DNA of 6,675 bases from Methylococcaceae bacterium NSM2-1 (GTDB taxonomy: Bacteria; Pseudomonadota; Gammaproteobacteria; Methylococcales; Methylomonadaceae): contig NQJI01000078.1 of the NCBI GenBank assembly GCA_002256705.1, forward strand, positions 1 to 6,675. The letters are read 5' to 3'. The position numbers and the translations under genes were made by a program. Below, in pieces: positions 6,457 to 6,675 of the stretch (its first letter is position 1; each line of letters opens with the position of its first letter). The notes beneath the pieces were generated by a model. The model saw only the letters and a list, made by a program, of their open reading frames with translations, was not told where the DNA came from and searched no databases.

Positions 6457-6512
6457 CTTATAGACAGTATAGTTTCTATAGGTAAAAAAACTATAGAGGT
6501 ATAGGCTATAAG
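6457..6512. repeat. Cluster of TATAG/CTATA motifs with nested inverted repeats
   Basis: Within 56 bases there are TATAG copies at 6459, 6468, 6477, 6492 and 6500, plus CTATAAG at 6506. Nested complements are present: CTTATAG (6457-6463) with CTATAAG (6506-6512); TATAGTTT (6468-6475) with AAACTATA (6488-6495); TCTATAG (6475-6481) with CTATAGA (6491-6497). These give alternative stem-loops around an A-run. The first three copies are 9 bases apart. It may be a multi-site protein-binding region or a structured leader. Confidence 0.4.
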
Positions 6513-6675
6513 TTCCTTCGCCCGGTTAATCACCGAAGAAATATACCACGCTAAGCTCATGAATAAAATAAATTTTCGTTTGCTGAGCCAGGTAGAATAT
6601 TTGGGTTCGACTCAATCCCTGACAACGGTTAGACTGCTGACACTTTAAGTGCTTGCATATCATTGCCGGTTTATA

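Larger units (their letters stand above)
6258..6675. other. 418-bp region upstream of the acyltransferase, no convincing gene
   Basis: This AT-rich stretch runs from the acyltransferase start to the window edge. On the minus strand one frame is open for 110 codons (6282-6611, stop TAA at 6279-6281), with an ATG at 6558-6560. The 93-residue product is hydrophobic near its N-terminus (SLAWYISSV, SIVFLPIETIL) but matches no family I know and has no Shine-Dalgarno sequence. A second minus frame (6526-6663) gives 45 residues, also unrecognised. The plus strand shows nothing credible. The region more probably holds regulatory DNA for the acyltransferase, or a decayed gene. Confidence 0.5.

Noticed and set aside
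6603..6618. tRNA T-arm-like string GGGTTCGACTCAATCCC
   Set aside because: The GGTTCGA core is present but the stem does not pair in T-arm geometry, and no acceptor, anticodon or D arm is found next to it.
6641..6651. Palindrome CACTT-T-AAGTG near the window edge
   Set aside because: Isolated, five-base arms, and no gene in reach within the window to give it a role.

Overview
The window looks like an AT-rich gammaproteobacterial chromosome. A methanotroph of the Methylococcales type would fit, because a YfiR-like/GGDEF-EAL/TonB-receptor cluster sits next to a PEP-CTERM/exosortase-associated acyltransferase. That placement is inference from gene content, not from a marker gene. No mobile element, CRISPR array, rRNA or tRNA gene was seen.

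Layout. (i) Bases 1-123 hold the last 40 codons of an M18-family aminopeptidase, a gene short enough here to be overlooked. (ii) A 106-bp gap carries a weak candidate promoter. (iii) Bases 230-5299 hold three plus-strand genes that overlap end to start: a YfiR/DUF4154 periplasmic protein; an 800-residue membrane protein with CHASE8, HAMP, PAS, GGDEF and EAL domains; and a TonB-dependent outer-membrane receptor. (iv) A convergent minus-strand gene at 5478-6257 encodes the acyltransferase. After its amber stop the same frame stays open for 57 more codons, to only 4 bases from the end of the receptor gene. (v) Bases 6258-6675 hold no convincing gene. This is the acyltransferase upstream region and contains several small inverted repeats, a cluster of TATAG motifs and one open frame of doubtful status.

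How the genes may work together. In Pseudomonas, periplasmic YfiR represses the CHASE8-HAMP-GGDEF cyclase YfiN, and an outer-membrane lipoprotein, YfiB, relieves the repression. Here the YfiR-like and CHASE8 partners are kept, the cyclase has gained PAS and EAL domains with apparently complete active sites, and a TonB receptor replaces the lipoprotein. A plausible reading is an envelope-spanning circuit in which substrate uptake, or the state of the outer membrane, sets cyclic-di-GMP. A hairpin that places the Shine-Dalgarno sequence of the cyclase gene in its loop and its AUG in the stem may control the ratio of cyclase to YfiR-like protein. The acyltransferase belongs to the exosortase/exopolysaccharide world, which cyclic-di-GMP often controls, but a functional link here is only suggested by proximity.
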